From contig JADYYP010000021.1 in the NCBI GenBank assembly GCA_020853575.1, positions 62,001-126,000 of the forward strand: a stretch of DNA of 64,000 bases, in the 5' to 3' direction. The position numbers were made by a program, and so were the translations under genes. The notes below the pieces were generated by a model that searched no databases, was not told the origin of the DNA, and saw nothing but the letters and a program-made list of their open reading frames with translations. Positions 42,923-52,359 of this stretch are shown here, piece after piece (the stretch's first letter is position 1; each line of letters opens with the position of its first letter). The stretch comes from Planctomycetota bacterium. Lineage in GTDB: Bacteria; Planctomycetota; UBA1135; GCA-002686595.

Positions 42923-43833
42923 GTCGTTTCCTCCAAAGCTCTGCGGCGCAGGCGCGCCCAGTCCTCACGGATCGCCTCCGCTAGTGCTGCGAGGTCGCAG
43001 GCGTCGCTGCGGAAGCGATTCTGCAGCGCGAAGTAGCGCTGCAGTGCATCGAAGGCGAAGTCGGGCTCGACGTTGATGTCCGTGCGCGTGCCGTCGAAGA
43101 CCTCGTAGATCGGGAACAGTCCCGAGCGCACGGCCAGCCGGACGAGCTCGATACCCTCCGCCGGCTCCGACTTCCAACCGGTCGGGCACGGCGAGAGCAC
43201 GTGCAAGAAGCGGAAGCCGTGCATGTCGATCGCCATGCGCATCTTGCGCAGCGCGTCCTCGGGATGCGCGAGCGAGACCGACGCGACATAGGGCACGCGG
43301 TGCGCGGCCAGGATCTCGACGATGTCCTTCTTGCGCAGCGTCTTGCCGCGTGGAGTCGTGGTGGTCACGGCACCGATCGGTGTCGCCGACGAGCGCTGTC
43401 CACCGGTGTTGCCGTAGATCTCGTTGTCGTAGCAGACGTAGAGGATGTCCTCGTCGCGCTCGGCCGCTGCCGAGAGCGTCGCCATGCCGATGTCGAACGT
43501 GCCGCCATCGCCGGCCCAGCACACGACGCGCGTGCTCTCGTTGTTCATGTGGGCCGTACCCGCGAGCCCGGATGCGACCGCCGCTGCCGACGCAAAGGTC
43601 GCGGCGACGACTGGAACGCCGTAGGCCGAGCGCGGGTACTGGCCCGGAGTCACGATCGCGCAGCAGGCCGGGATCACCATCTGGATCGGGCGCTCGCCCA
43701 CGGCTCGCTCGAGCATGTGAAAAGCGATGCCCATGCCGCAGCCGCCGCAGTTCGTGCCACCCGGCCGCAGGATCGAGTCACCGCGCTTCTTCGGGGTGCA
43801 AGACAGCCCACCGAGCAAGGGTTCGTGCGTCAC
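42916..43833 (-). CDS. porB: 2-oxoacid:ferredoxin oxidoreductase beta subunit (TPP-binding)
   Basis: The product has 305 residues. LRPGGTNCGGCGMGIAFHML holds the Cys pair typical of the beta subunit's [4Fe-4S] site, and VVCWAGDGGTFDIGMATLSA followed by YDNEIYGNTGGQRS is the thiamine diphosphate/Mg motif of the pyruvate-type enzymes. It would oxidatively decarboxylate pyruvate (or a related 2-oxoacid) to the acyl-CoA with electrons passed to ferredoxin. The start overlaps the alpha stop by 4 bp. The N-terminus is complete. Confidence 0.92.
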   Translation of the reverse strand: MTHEPLLGGLSCTPKKRGDSILRPGGTNCGGCGMGIAFHMLERAVGERPIQMVIPACCAIVTPGQYPRSAYGVPVVAATFASAAAVASGLAGTAHMNNESTRVVCWAGDGGTFDIGMATLSAAAERDEDILYVCYDNEIYGNTGGQRSSATPIGAVTTTTPRGKTLRKKDIVEILAAHRVPYVASVSLAHPEDALRKMRMAIDMHGFRFLHVLSPCPTGWKSEPAEGIELVRLAVRSGLFPIYEVFDGTRTDINVEPDFAFDALQRYFALQNRFRSDACDLAALAEAIREDWARLRRRALEETTC

Positions 43834-44993
43834 GTGGCCACCTCCATGATCTCGGGCGATTCCGCGTGCACGCGGCGTCCCAGGTCGTCGATGATTCCGA
43901 GGATGTGCTCGGGGCGGATGTCACCGCCGCCCAGGCCGAGCACGTAGTTCTGGACCAGCGCTTCGCGCGGAGCGGCGCCGCGTGCCTCGGTCCACAGGAT
44001 CCCGCCCTGTCCGAGGCTGATGTCGCGGTCGAGGATGGCGATGCGCTGCGCGTGCATCAGGGCCAGCTCGAGCTCGCGCGAGGGGAACGGACGGAACATG
44101 CGCAAGCGCACGGAGCCGACGCGCACGCCACGCTCGCGCGCGCGATCGACCGCCGCACGCACGGTGCTCGCGGTCGTGCCCATCGAGATCAGCAGCAGCT
44201 CGGCGTCGTCGGCGCGGTAGGGCACGATCGGCGCGGCTGGCTTGCGGCCGAACACGCTCTCGAACTCGCGCGCGACCTCGCCGTAGACCGCGGGCACGCG
44301 TCGCATGGCCTGCTCGTGCTGGATGCGGTGAACCTCGGTTTCGTGCGGGAAATCGAGGCCTCCGACGGTCACGGGCGTGTCGCGCAAGCGGTGCGGCAAG
44401 TCCAAGGGCGGCAGGAACTGGTCGACCAGGGCCTGCGAGGGCACGTCGGTCTGCATCATCGTGTGCGAGAGCACGAAGGCGTCCTGGCACACCATCACCG
44501 GCAGGTGCACGCGTCGGTCCTCGGCCAGGCGGTAGGCCAGCAGGATCGTGTCGAGCACCTCCTGGTTGTCCTCGCAGTAGAACTGCAACCAGCCGCTGTC
44601 GCGCAGCGCCAACGTGTCGCCGTGGTCGACCCAGATGTTCCAGGGCGGCCCGAGGGTGCGGTTGACCGCCATCATCACGATCGGCAGGCGGTACATGGCC
44701 GCGGCGAACACGTTCTCGGTCATGTAGGCCAGGCCGTTCGAGGACGACGCGGTGAAGCTGCGCGCTCCGCCGAGCGCGAAACCCATGCACACCGCCATCG
44801 CGCTGTGCTCGCTCTCCACGCGCACGATGCGGCCCTTCTCGAACTCCTGCTTGCACAGGAACTCGATGCACTCGGTCTGCGGCGTGATCGGGTACACGCC
44901 GCCGCCGAAACCGCGCGCGCCGCGGTTGGCGCGGCCGGCGAGCGTCGCGGCCATCGCCGCGGCGTGGTTGGCGCTCAGGAGTTCGATGGTCAT
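43830..44993 (-). CDS. porA: 2-oxoacid:ferredoxin oxidoreductase alpha subunit
   Basis: The product has 387 residues. Landmarks of the pyruvate-type alpha subunit are GGGVYPITPQTECIEFL near the N-terminus, RIVRVESEHSAMAVCMGFAL (the conserved substrate/CoA-side glutamate region), ARSFTASSSNGLAYMTENVF and LISMGTTASTVRAAVDRARE in the C-terminal domain. It forms the catalytic core with the beta subunit. It overlaps both neighbours by 4 bp (ATGA), so the subunits are made in fixed ratio. Confidence 0.92.
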   Translation of the reverse strand: MTIELLSANHAAAMAATLAGRANRGARGFGGGVYPITPQTECIEFLCKQEFEKGRIVRVESEHSAMAVCMGFALGGARSFTASSSNGLAYMTENVFAAAMYRLPIVMMAVNRTLGPPWNIWVDHGDTLALRDSGWLQFYCEDNQEVLDTILLAYRLAEDRRVHLPVMVCQDAFVLSHTMMQTDVPSQALVDQFLPPLDLPHRLRDTPVTVGGLDFPHETEVHRIQHEQAMRRVPAVYGEVAREFESVFGRKPAAPIVPYRADDAELLLISMGTTASTVRAAVDRARERGVRVGSVRLRMFRPFPSRELELALMHAQRIAILDRDISLGQGGILWTEARGAAPREALVQNYVLGLGGGDIRPEHILGIIDDLGRRVHAESPEIMEVAT

Positions 44994-47191
44994 AGCGTCG
45001 TCATCTCCATGCCCTTGCGCGGGCATTCGTGCACACAGATGCCGCAGCCCTTGCAGAAGGTCGTGTCGAGCTCGTAGCCATGGTCCGTGCGGCGCACCAC
45101 GCCTTCCGGGCAGTACACCAGGCACGTGTCGCAGCGCGTGCAGTGTCCACAGGAGAAGCAGCGGCGCGCCTCGCGGCTCGAATCGAGCCCGAGGTTGACC
45201 TCGTCGAAGCCGCGCGTGCGCGTCGGCAGTGGCGCGCAGCGTTCGAGCGCACGTTCCGCGCGCTCGTAGTGGTCGAAGCGGATCTCGGAGCTGGCCACGG
45301 CCAACTCGCGCTGCGGCCGCTCGAACACGCGCGCGTCGACGTCGAAGGCGCGCATCACGCGCCCGGCGGCGCGGCGTCCGCTGCCCACGGCGTGCGCGAC
45401 GGTGCCGTCACCGGTGGCGAAATCACCGGCGGCGAACACGCGCAAGGACTGGCCCTCGCGGCGCACGTGTCCGTCGCACAGCTCCCAATCCGCTGGCAAC
45501 AGCGCGCGGTCGGCCGACTGGCCCAGCGCGAGCAGCGCGAAATCGCAGGGCAGCTCGCTCGTGCGCTCACTGACGATCGGGCGTCGCCGTCCGGTCGCGT
45601 CGGGCTCACCGAGGTCGACCTCGGCCAGCCGCACCGCGGTCAAGCGCTCCCCTCCGGCGAAGCCGACCGGCGCACGCAGCGCGAGCAGCCGCACACCCTC
45701 CAACTCGGCGGCTTCGATCTCCTCGGGAATCGCCGGCATTTCCGCGCGAGTGCGGCGGTAGGCCACGGTGACGCGCTCGGCGCCGCAGCGCAGGGCCGCG
45801 CGCGCGCAGTCCATCGCGGAATTGCCGCCGCCGAGCACCACCACGTGCCCGTGCAAGCGCACCGCGCCGTGCAGATTGACGCGCCGCAGGAAGCCCAGGC
45901 CGTCTTCGACCCCGCGCAGGTTCGATCCCTCGACGACCAAGCTCTGCACCTTCTGCAGGCCGGTGGCGAGGATCAGCGCGTCGTACTCGCGCTCGAGATC
46001 CCGCAAGCGTTGAGCGGTCAGCACCTCGCCGCAACGGACTTCGACTCCGCGCGCCAACAGGCTGGCCACCTCGCGGTGCAGCACCTGGCGCGGCAAGCGG
46101 TAGTTGGGGATGCCCGTGAGCAGCAGTCCGCCGAGCTCGCGCTCGCGCTCGAAGATCACCGCTGTGTGTCCGGCGGCACTCAGCGTGTAGGCGGCGGCCA
46201 GTCCCGCCGGCCCGCCGCCGACGATCGCCACGCGCAGGGGCGTCTCGAGCGCCGGATGATCGAGCGCGACCGCCGGGTTGTGATCGGCGATCCAGCGCTC
46301 GAGCCCACGGATGTCGACTGCACCGTCGTACTCCGCGCGATTGCAACCTTCCATGCACGGTGCGGGGCACACGCGGCCACACACGCCGGGCAGCGGCGTG
46401 CTCGAGCGCAGCACGCGGGCCGCGCCGTCGAGGTCGTCGCGCGCCAGGGCCTGCACGAAGCCAACCACGTCGTTGCCCGCCGGACACCAGGCATTGCACG
46501 GTGCGAGTGCCTCGATGTAGCGCGGCCGTTGGGTGCTCCACGCGCCCGTCTTGAGCCCCGTCGGAGGACTCTCGAAGTGCTCGTCGAGCGCTTGCACCGG
46601 CGCTGCGCGGGTCGTTTGCGGCGCCGCACCGCGTTCGCGCGGCTCGAAGCGCGCCGGACGCTCGCGCACGCTCTCGTAGGCTTCGCGCGCAGCCGCGAAA
46701 TTGCCGGAGAAACCGAGCTTCCTGTAGGTTTCCTCGAGCACGTCGAGCGGGATGCCATCGAGCTTGGCGAAGGCGCCGGCGATGGTGGTGTTGACGATCA
46801 CGACCGAGCGCGTGCCGATGCCGTGGCGGCGCGCGATCTTCGTCGCGTCGACCAAGCCCACACGGTACGTCTCGAGTCCCGCGTCGAAGGCACCGAACTC
46901 CTCGCCGGAGTTGATCAACAGGATGCCGCCGCTCGCCAGTCCGTCGAGCACGTCGCGCCCGAGCAAGTGGCGATCGAGCACGATCACGTGATCGGGCCGG
47001 TAGACCTTGTTGCGGTTGGTGATCGGCTGGTCGTCGACGCGCGTGTAGGCGCGCACCGGCGCACCCGAGCGCTCACCCGCGTAGTCGCCAAACGTCTGGA
47101 CGTGGCGTCCCAACCGCGCGTAGGCCGCAGCCAGGATCTTCGCGCACGTCACGCCACCCTGTCCTCCGCGTCCGTGCAATCGGATTTCCAT
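44990..47191 (-). CDS. Fused oxidoreductase gamma subunit, GltD-like flavoprotein and ferredoxin delta subunit
   Basis: The product has 733 residues in three parts. Residues 1-180 are the gamma subunit (MEIRLHGRGGQGGVTCAKIL). Residues about 215-660 are a GltD-like module with an N-terminal Fe-S domain (PCNAWCPAGNDVVGF, CGRVCPAPCMEGCNR), an FAD site (RVAIVGGGPAGLAAAYTL) and an NAD(P)H site (HVVVLGGGNSAMDCARAAL). Residues about 670-733 are a two-cluster ferredoxin (CTRCDTCLVYCPEG and CKGCGICVHECPRKG). The fusion would let electrons from 2-oxoacid oxidation reach NAD(P) through flavin, or run in reverse. ATG 47191 follows GGAG. It is first of four genes in the operon. Confidence 0.9.
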   Translation of the reverse strand: MEIRLHGRGGQGGVTCAKILAAAYARLGRHVQTFGDYAGERSGAPVRAYTRVDDQPITNRNKVYRPDHVIVLDRHLLGRDVLDGLASGGILLINSGEEFGAFDAGLETYRVGLVDATKIARRHGIGTRSVVIVNTTIAGAFAKLDGIPLDVLEETYRKLGFSGNFAAAREAYESVRERPARFEPRERGAAPQTTRAAPVQALDEHFESPPTGLKTGAWSTQRPRYIEALAPCNAWCPAGNDVVGFVQALARDDLDGAARVLRSSTPLPGVCGRVCPAPCMEGCNRAEYDGAVDIRGLERWIADHNPAVALDHPALETPLRVAIVGGGPAGLAAAYTLSAAGHTAVIFERERELGGLLLTGIPNYRLPRQVLHREVASLLARGVEVRCGEVLTAQRLRDLEREYDALILATGLQKVQSLVVEGSNLRGVEDGLGFLRRVNLHGAVRLHGHVVVLGGGNSAMDCARAALRCGAERVTVAYRRTRAEMPAIPEEIEAAELEGVRLLALRAPVGFAGGERLTAVRLAEVDLGEPDATGRRRPIVSERTSELPCDFALLALGQSADRALLPADWELCDGHVRREGQSLRVFAAGDFATGDGTVAHAVGSGRRAAGRVMRAFDVDARVFERPQRELAVASSEIRFDHYERAERALERCAPLPTRTRGFDEVNLGLDSSREARRCFSCGHCTRCDTCLVYCPEGVVRRTDHGYELDTTFCKGCGICVHECPRKGMEMTTL

Positions 47192-47400
47192 GCACGCAGA
47201 GCTCCGTCGTCGGGCACTCCCTCGCAGCCTGCGCCGCGCGCGGACGAACGACGTCCCGCATCGCGCCGCGCAAGTCCGTGGAAGCGCGTCCGGGCTCAAA
47301 CCTAGGCGTGCGCCGTAGATCGAGCGTCAGCCGATGAGCGCACGCCGCGTTGGAAGTGAGGAGAGTTCGCCGCGCACCAACGTGCGGGGCGCGAGCGCGC

Positions 47401-49164
47401 TCACTGGCGGTCGTAGCGCACGTTGACGCGCCTGCCGCGGATGGTCGTGCCGCGCAGCGCGCGGATGACTTGCTCGGCGGCGTCGGCGGGGACCTCGACC
47501 AGCGAGAAGCGATCGGCGATGCGGATCGGACCGATGGCGTTGCCCGGCAGTCCGGCCTCGTTGGCGATCGCTCCGACCAGGTCGCCCGGGCGCAGCGCAT
47601 CGAAACGGCCGGCGCCGATGAACAGTCGCGCGGTTTCGGGGGTTTCACGGCGCTCGAAACGCTCACGTGCCTCGAAACGCGGCGCGCGTCCGTGCTCGAA
47701 GGGCGGCGCACCGCGTTGGGGAGCTCGCTCGCGTTGGCCCCAGCTCGGGCGCGACTCGTGGCGCGGCCGTTCCTGCGGTTGCGGCGCGTTGGGGATGTCC
47801 TGCTCGTCCTCGCGCGAGCCCGCTTCGGCATGGCTGGCCTGGTGCGCGAGCTTGACCGCGGCGGCGGCCACGTCCATCGGGTCGAACTCGCTCGACAGGG
47901 CCTCGGCGACGGCGCGGAAGCTGTCGAGCTCGCCGGCGACGATCGCCTCGTGCAATGCGGCGCGCGTCAGCTCCAGGCGACGATTGCGCAGATCGGTCAC
48001 GGTCGGGATGGTGGCGACCTCGATCTTCTGCTTGGTGACCTGCTGGATGATGCGCAGCAGGCGGTGCTCGCGCGGCTCGACGAAGGTGATCGCGACACCT
48101 TCGCGGCCAGCGCGTCCCGTGCGACCGATGCGGTGGACGTAGGTCTCGGCCTCGGTCGGAACGTCGTAGTTCACGACGTGGCTGACGTGCTCGATGTCCA
48201 GCCCGCGCGCCGCGACGTCGGTCGCGATCAGCAGATCCGAGGCGCCGCTGCGGAAGCGCTTCATCACGCGATCGCGTTGTTCTTGCTGGAATCCACCGTG
48301 CAGAGCCTCGGCGCGATAGCCGCGCGCGTTCATGGCCTCGGTCAGCTCGTCGACCTCCAGCCGCGTGCGGCAGAAGACGATCGCCGAGGTCGGCGTCTCC
48401 ATGTCGAGCACTCGTCCCAGCGCCTGGTGCTTGTGGGCGCGCGGCACGACGTAGGCGGTCTGCTTGACGCGCGGCGTTTCGCCCGGAGTGGTGCTCTCGC
48501 GCGCGATCGAGATGCGCAGCGGATCCTTCAGGTGCTGCTCGGCGATGCCCAGGATGCGCGGCGACATGGTCGCCGAGAACAGCGCGGTCTGGTGCACGTC
48601 CGGCAAGCGCCCCAGGATCGACTCCAGGTCCTCGGCGAAGCCCATGTCGAGCATCTCGTCGGCCTCGTCGAGCACCACCGTGCCGACCTCGGCCAGATCG
48701 AGCGTGCCGCGCTCCAGGTGATCGAGCGCGCGGCCCGGCGTCGCGACCACGATCTCGACACCGCGCTCCAACGCGCGCAACTGCTGCCAGATCGACTGGC
48801 CGCCGTAGATCGGCAGCACCGAGACGTGTTGCTCGCGCCCGTACTTGTGGACCGCCTCGGCGACTTGCATGGCGAGCTCGCGCGTCGGCACCAGCACCAG
48901 CGCTCGCGGGCGTCCGGGTCGCACGTCGCCGCCGGCCAAGCGTTGCAGGAGCGGCAAGGCAAAAGCCGCGGTCTTGCCGGTCCCAGTGGCTGCTTGTCCG
49001 AGGAGATCGCGACCGGCGAGCAAGGGCGGAATGGCCTCGCGCTGGATCGGCGTCGGCTCCTCGTACCCGAGCGCGGTCAATGTCGAAAGCAACTTCGGGT
49101 CGACCCCCAAGCTCGCGAAGCCCGTCACGGCCTCCGGCGTTTCCAAGACTTGTTCGTTCGTCAT
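47401..49164 (-). CDS. deaD: DEAD-box RNA helicase with C-terminal RNA-binding domain
   Basis: The product has 587 residues. All core motifs are present: Q motif (EEPTPIQREAIPPLL), motif I (AATGTGKTAA), Ia (VPTRELAMQ), Ib (VATPGRALDHL), II (VLDEADEML), III (LFSATM), and in domain two FCRTRLEVDEL, LIATDVAARGLDIEHV and HRIGRTGRAGREG. A charged linker (about 430-505) leads to a DbpA-like RNA-recognition domain (RLFIGAGRFDALRPGDLVGA ... GRRVNVRYD). It unwinds RNA in ribosome assembly or decay, and is often cold-induced. It is preceded by no co-directional partner within 100 bp. Confidence 0.95.
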   Translation of the reverse strand: MTNEQVLETPEAVTGFASLGVDPKLLSTLTALGYEEPTPIQREAIPPLLAGRDLLGQAATGTGKTAAFALPLLQRLAGGDVRPGRPRALVLVPTRELAMQVAEAVHKYGREQHVSVLPIYGGQSIWQQLRALERGVEIVVATPGRALDHLERGTLDLAEVGTVVLDEADEMLDMGFAEDLESILGRLPDVHQTALFSATMSPRILGIAEQHLKDPLRISIARESTTPGETPRVKQTAYVVPRAHKHQALGRVLDMETPTSAIVFCRTRLEVDELTEAMNARGYRAEALHGGFQQEQRDRVMKRFRSGASDLLIATDVAARGLDIEHVSHVVNYDVPTEAETYVHRIGRTGRAGREGVAITFVEPREHRLLRIIQQVTKQKIEVATIPTVTDLRNRRLELTRAALHEAIVAGELDSFRAVAEALSSEFDPMDVAAAAVKLAHQASHAEAGSREDEQDIPNAPQPQERPRHESRPSWGQRERAPQRGAPPFEHGRAPRFEARERFERRETPETARLFIGAGRFDALRPGDLVGAIANEAGLPGNAIGPIRIADRFSLVEVPADAAEQVIRALRGTTIRGRRVNVRYDRQ

Positions 49165-49263
49165 CGAACCGGACAGTCTCGCACGCCGAGCGGTTTCCGG
49201 CCAGTGGTCGCAGCGCCGTGAGCTCGAGCACTTCCCCGGCAGGCTATCCGGGCGTGATGCGGC

Positions 49264-50559
49264 TCACTCGTCGCGCGCGCCAGGTGTGCGCGGCGCAGGC
49301 GGCGGAGCTGCGCCGGGGCGCACGCGCTCGAGTGGCAGTGGCGCGACGCGGGCCAAGACCGGCGCGAGCTCGCGCGCGACCGCCGCGTGCCCCGCTGGCG
49401 CCAGGTGGAAGTCGCTCCGCCAGTACAGCTTGCCTTGGGCCCGGCGCAGCGGCTCGCGCAGGTCGAGCACCTCGACGCCGGTTTGCCGCAGGAACGCAAA
49501 ATAGCTTTGCGCCATGGAGTCGAGCGCCCGGCAATCCTCGCGGCGCAGCTCGAGCACCCGGCACATGTCGGCGAACGTGTCCGCGCGTTCGTCCCATTGC
49601 AGGTCGGTTTGCGCCGGCAGATAGACGAACACCGGCCGGATCGAGCGCCGCAGGCAGGTGACCACGATTTCCGTCGTCACGTCGCGCGCGCTCTGCAGGG
49701 CACAGTCGATTTGCGCTGGATCGAGCGCGAATTGCAGGTGGGCCAGGAATGCTTGCGACATCGCGTCCATCGAGAGCGCGTTGCCGGGCTCGGCGCGCGC
49801 CTCCAACGCCGCGAGATCGCCGCGAGGCGTGCCGTGGAATGCGTGGTGGTAGCCCAGGACCTCGACGAAATCGTTGCCACCGTAGACCGTGATCACGGCG
49901 ACGTCGGGCTCGAGTGTCGCGAAGCGCTCGAGAGCGCCGAGGTAATTCCAAAAGGTGAATCCGGGCACTCCGGAATTGAGCACTTCGATCCGCGCGCCGG
50001 GGTTGGCGGCGCCGAGCGCGAGCTCCAGCAGGTGCGGATAGGCCTCGGCGTTGTTGCAATAGCCTGCGGTGTGCGAGTCTCCGATGACCAGCACGCGCAG
50101 CTCGGGTCGGCCGGCGAGCACCTCGGCATCGTTGCGCAATCCGAGCGCGTTGGTCTTCAGTCGATAGCGGCCGTCGGGATGCTCGGGGAAGTTCTTGTTG
50201 CGATCGAGCGCGCCGCGGAAGGCCGAGCCGGAGAACTCGTTCGGAACCACGGCCGCAGCGCGGTCCGTGCTGCCTTCGTCGCGCCATGGGCCGCGCACGA
50301 ACGTCGACGGCGGGAAGCGCGGATTGAGCGCTTGGAGCGCGGGGATGCCGGACTCGGCGCCGGCGTCCGCACCCCGACTGGGGCACGGCGTCGACGCGGG
50401 ACCGGAACTCGAACCCGCGCGGCTCGGCGCCGGGGTCTCGATCTGCAGATCGATCGAGGTCTCACGCGAACGCCAGCGGAGCGCCAGCGCGCACACGGCA
50501 AGGGCTACCGCCGCCCCATAGAGCGCCGCCAGAGTCCGCGCACTCTTGCTCGAGTTCAT
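49264..50559 (-). CDS. Membrane-anchored SGNH/GDSL hydrolase
   Basis: The product has 431 residues. An N-terminal helix (ALYGAAVALAVCALALRW) anchors it facing the periplasm; a Pro/Ser-rich linker follows. The SGNH blocks are LRVLVIGDSHTAGYCNN (block I, nucleophile Ser), a conserved Gly in VLNSGVPGF, VITVYGGNDF (block III, Asn) and SDFHLAPAGHAAVARE (block V, Asp and His). Such enzymes de-esterify or acetylate polysaccharides or lipids; the AlgX/AlgJ-like layout favours a cell-envelope polysaccharide substrate, but that is a guess. The tRNA-Leu gene lies just upstream. Confidence 0.88.
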   Translation of the reverse strand: MNSSKSARTLAALYGAAVALAVCALALRWRSRETSIDLQIETPAPSRAGSSSGPASTPCPSRGADAGAESGIPALQALNPRFPPSTFVRGPWRDEGSTDRAAAVVPNEFSGSAFRGALDRNKNFPEHPDGRYRLKTNALGLRNDAEVLAGRPELRVLVIGDSHTAGYCNNAEAYPHLLELALGAANPGARIEVLNSGVPGFTFWNYLGALERFATLEPDVAVITVYGGNDFVEVLGYHHAFHGTPRGDLAALEARAEPGNALSMDAMSQAFLAHLQFALDPAQIDCALQSARDVTTEIVVTCLRRSIRPVFVYLPAQTDLQWDERADTFADMCRVLELRREDCRALDSMAQSYFAFLRQTGVEVLDLREPLRRAQGKLYWRSDFHLAPAGHAAVARELAPVLARVAPLPLERVRPGAAPPPAPRTPGARDE

Positions 50560-50621
50560 TGCTTCACTCCGGGCATTCGGATGAGCCTACTCGAACTCGA
50601 CTGCACGCCGCGTTGGCGCGC

Positions 50622-50706
50622 TGGTGCGGAAGAGGGGACTCGAACCCCTACGCCTTGCGGCACAAGATCCTAAGTCTTGCGCGTCTGCCAATTTCGCCAC
50701 TTCCGC
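50622..50706 (-). tRNA. tRNA-Leu, anticodon UAG
   Basis: This is 85 nt with the 3' CCA encoded. The acceptor stem pairs GCGGAAG with CTTCCGC. The D arm contains GGC...TTGGCAGA, the anticodon stem CAAGA/TCTTG encloses loop CTTAGGA (anticodon UAG, reading CUA and related Leu codons), a long variable arm is formed by TGCCGCAAGGCG and the T arm is GGGGTTCGAGTCCCC. The discriminator base is A, as for leucine tRNAs. It lies alone between the SGNH hydrolase and DUF1579 genes. Confidence 0.96.
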
Positions 50707-50734
50707 GTCGTGCGTCACAGCGGCGCGCTCGCCG

Positions 50735-51319
50735 CTATTTCTTCTTCTTGAACTTGTACTGGATCTCCATCCAGGGCGTGCGCTTGCCGTCGTCCTCGAG
50801 GATCGTCACCGTCGTCGTGCGCTCGTTCTTCTTGCCGAATGTCCACACGTATTCGAACTTCGAGCGTTTGTCGACATAACGCATGTCCGGCCCGTCGCCG
50901 ACGAACGTCACGGTCTTCGAGTCCTTGTTGAAGGCGGCTTCGAGCTTGCTCCAGGACGCGCCGCTCTTGTCGGCGAAGACCGCGTTGTATTTCGACATCT
51001 TCGGGTCGAACCCGATCAGCGCGCGGCTCGAGTAGCCGTTTTCCTTGTCGCCTGCGTCGAGCTCGAACGTCGTGAACAGCCCGCCGCACGAGCTGCGCAC
51101 GATCTCCTGGCCCGAGTAGCTGAAGGCCGGCTGGTCCGCGCTGCGTGTCAGCTTGATGTCCGCGTCCCAGATGCCCTCGAGCGACTTCAAGAACTCGTGT
51201 TGCTCGACCGGCTTGGCCCAGTTCATCACCGGGATCGAGAGGTTGTTGCCCTGCAGGGCGAAGGCTCCAACGGCCAGTGCACCGGTGGCGACGAGGGCGA
51301 AAGCGACAGCGCGTTGCAT
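50735..51319 (-). CDS. Exported DUF1579-like protein
   Basis: The product has 194 residues with a signal peptide (AFALVATGALAVGAFA). The mature part begins with VEQHEFLKSLEGIWDADIKL, then RSSCGGLFTTFELDAGDKEN, FDPKMSKYNAVFADKSGASW and a Lys-rich C-terminus. The early G-x-W-D strand, the central W and the beta-rich layout fit DUF1579, a lipocalin-like family without known function. It is likely periplasmic. ATG 51319 is the only start giving a signal peptide. Confidence 0.8.
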   Translation of the reverse strand: MQRAVAFALVATGALAVGAFALQGNNLSIPVMNWAKPVEQHEFLKSLEGIWDADIKLTRSADQPAFSYSGQEIVRSSCGGLFTTFELDAGDKENGYSSRALIGFDPKMSKYNAVFADKSGASWSKLEAAFNKDSKTVTFVGDGPDMRYVDKRSKFEYVWTFGKKNERTTTVTILEDDGKRTPWMEIQYKFKKKK

Positions 51320-51375
51320 CGTGAGCAGCTCCGATTCCGAATCCGTGCGAGCACCGCTCCGGTCGCCCGCGGCCC

Positions 51376-51807
51376 TCAACCTAGCAGGCGCGCCGCCGCT
51401 GTGCGCCGGGCCCGAGTGACTTCGGTGTTGAGGGCCTCCAGTCCGCGCTCGAACTCCGCGCGCTCGGCGCTCGAGTACGCGTTGCGGTCGAAACCGTGTG
51501 CGCGCCGGAAGGCCTTGAGGAAGTGATTGCGGTCGCGGTCGAGCGCGTCCTGGAGCTCGACCCATTCGCGCAGCGTGTCGCGGATCCGCGCGCGGTTGGC
51601 GTCGGGCCCAAATAACTCGCCGTAGAGCTCGGCGCCGCGCGGCGAAAGCTCGAGTACCACGGCGGCGCCTGCCCCCAAGCCGCAGCTACCCACGGACCCC
51701 GCGGCCGGCTGGCGCAGGGCGACACCGGCGGCCTGGGCGGCGCGCGACTGGTACACCGCCTCCTGGAGCAGTTCTTCCGCTCGGCGCAGCCGCAGGCTGG
51801 GCTCCAT
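51376..51807 (-). CDS. Hypothetical small protein downstream of bacilliredoxin
   Basis: The product has 143 residues, soluble and mostly helical (LRLRRAEELLQEAVYQSRAA, ANRARIRDTLREWVELQDAL, DRNHFLKAFRRAHGFDRNAY), with a central glycine- and alanine-rich stretch. It starts 6 bp after the bacilliredoxin stop, so the two are probably cotranslated. I do not recognise a family; two isolated cysteines-near-glycine (SVGSCGLGAG) is the only notable local pattern. Confidence 0.65.
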   Translation of the reverse strand: MEPSLRLRRAEELLQEAVYQSRAAQAAGVALRQPAAGSVGSCGLGAGAAVVLELSPRGAELYGELFGPDANRARIRDTLREWVELQDALDRDRNHFLKAFRRAHGFDRNAYSSAERAEFERGLEALNTEVTRARRTAAARLLG

Positions 51808-51813
51808 CGCCGC

Positions 51814-52227
51814 CTAGCAGTGCTGCTCGAAAGCCGTCGAGAGCAGCTTGGCGAGGTTGGCCGGGTCCTGGCCTTCGATGTCGTGGCGCTGGATCATCGT
51901 CACCAGCTTGCCGTCCTTCATCAGCGCGATCTGCGGCGAGCTCGGCCGGTACGGCGCCCAGTAGGAGCGCGCCTTCTCGGTCGCCTCGCGCTCCATGCCT
52001 GCGAACACGGTGTACAGGTTGGCGGGCTTCTTCTGGGCGAGTTGCAGCGCCATGCGCAGCCCCGGTCGCGCACCGCCGGCGGCGCAGCCGCAAACCGAGT
52101 TGACGAACACCAGCGCGGTGCCCGGCTGCTTCATCGCCGCCTCGACGTCGGCGGGCGTCTTGAGCTCCTTGACACCCAGGCGGGTCACCTCATCGCGCAT
52201 CGGTTGGACGAGTTCGGGATCGTACAT
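51814..52227 (-). CDS. BrxA/BrxB-family bacilliredoxin-like protein
   Basis: The product has 137 residues. The start at 52227 gives MYDPELVQPMRDEVTRLGV, the standard beginning of the YphP/YqiW (BrxA/BrxB) family; a longer in-frame start at 52317 adds unrelated residues. The core is a thioredoxin-like fold with the family's CGC active site in VFVNSVCGCAAGGARPGLR. Family members remove bacillithiol or similar adducts from oxidised proteins. The last residues are QHC, an extra C-terminal cysteine. The real redox partner in this organism is unknown. Confidence 0.9.
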   Translation of the reverse strand: MYDPELVQPMRDEVTRLGVKELKTPADVEAAMKQPGTALVFVNSVCGCAAGGARPGLRMALQLAQKKPANLYTVFAGMEREATEKARSYWAPYRPSSPQIALMKDGKLVTMIQRHDIEGQDPANLAKLLSTAFEQHC

Positions 52228-52359
52228 GGCAGGCTTGTCTCGCGGGTTCGCTGGAACGGTGGGGATCTGGACCGCCGAGGAGTCTACCGCGCGCGGGAGG
52301 TTTTGCTCCAGTGGCACCGAGAGCGCGCTCGCGGCCGCCCGCCGCGCACGCTCGGGCCC

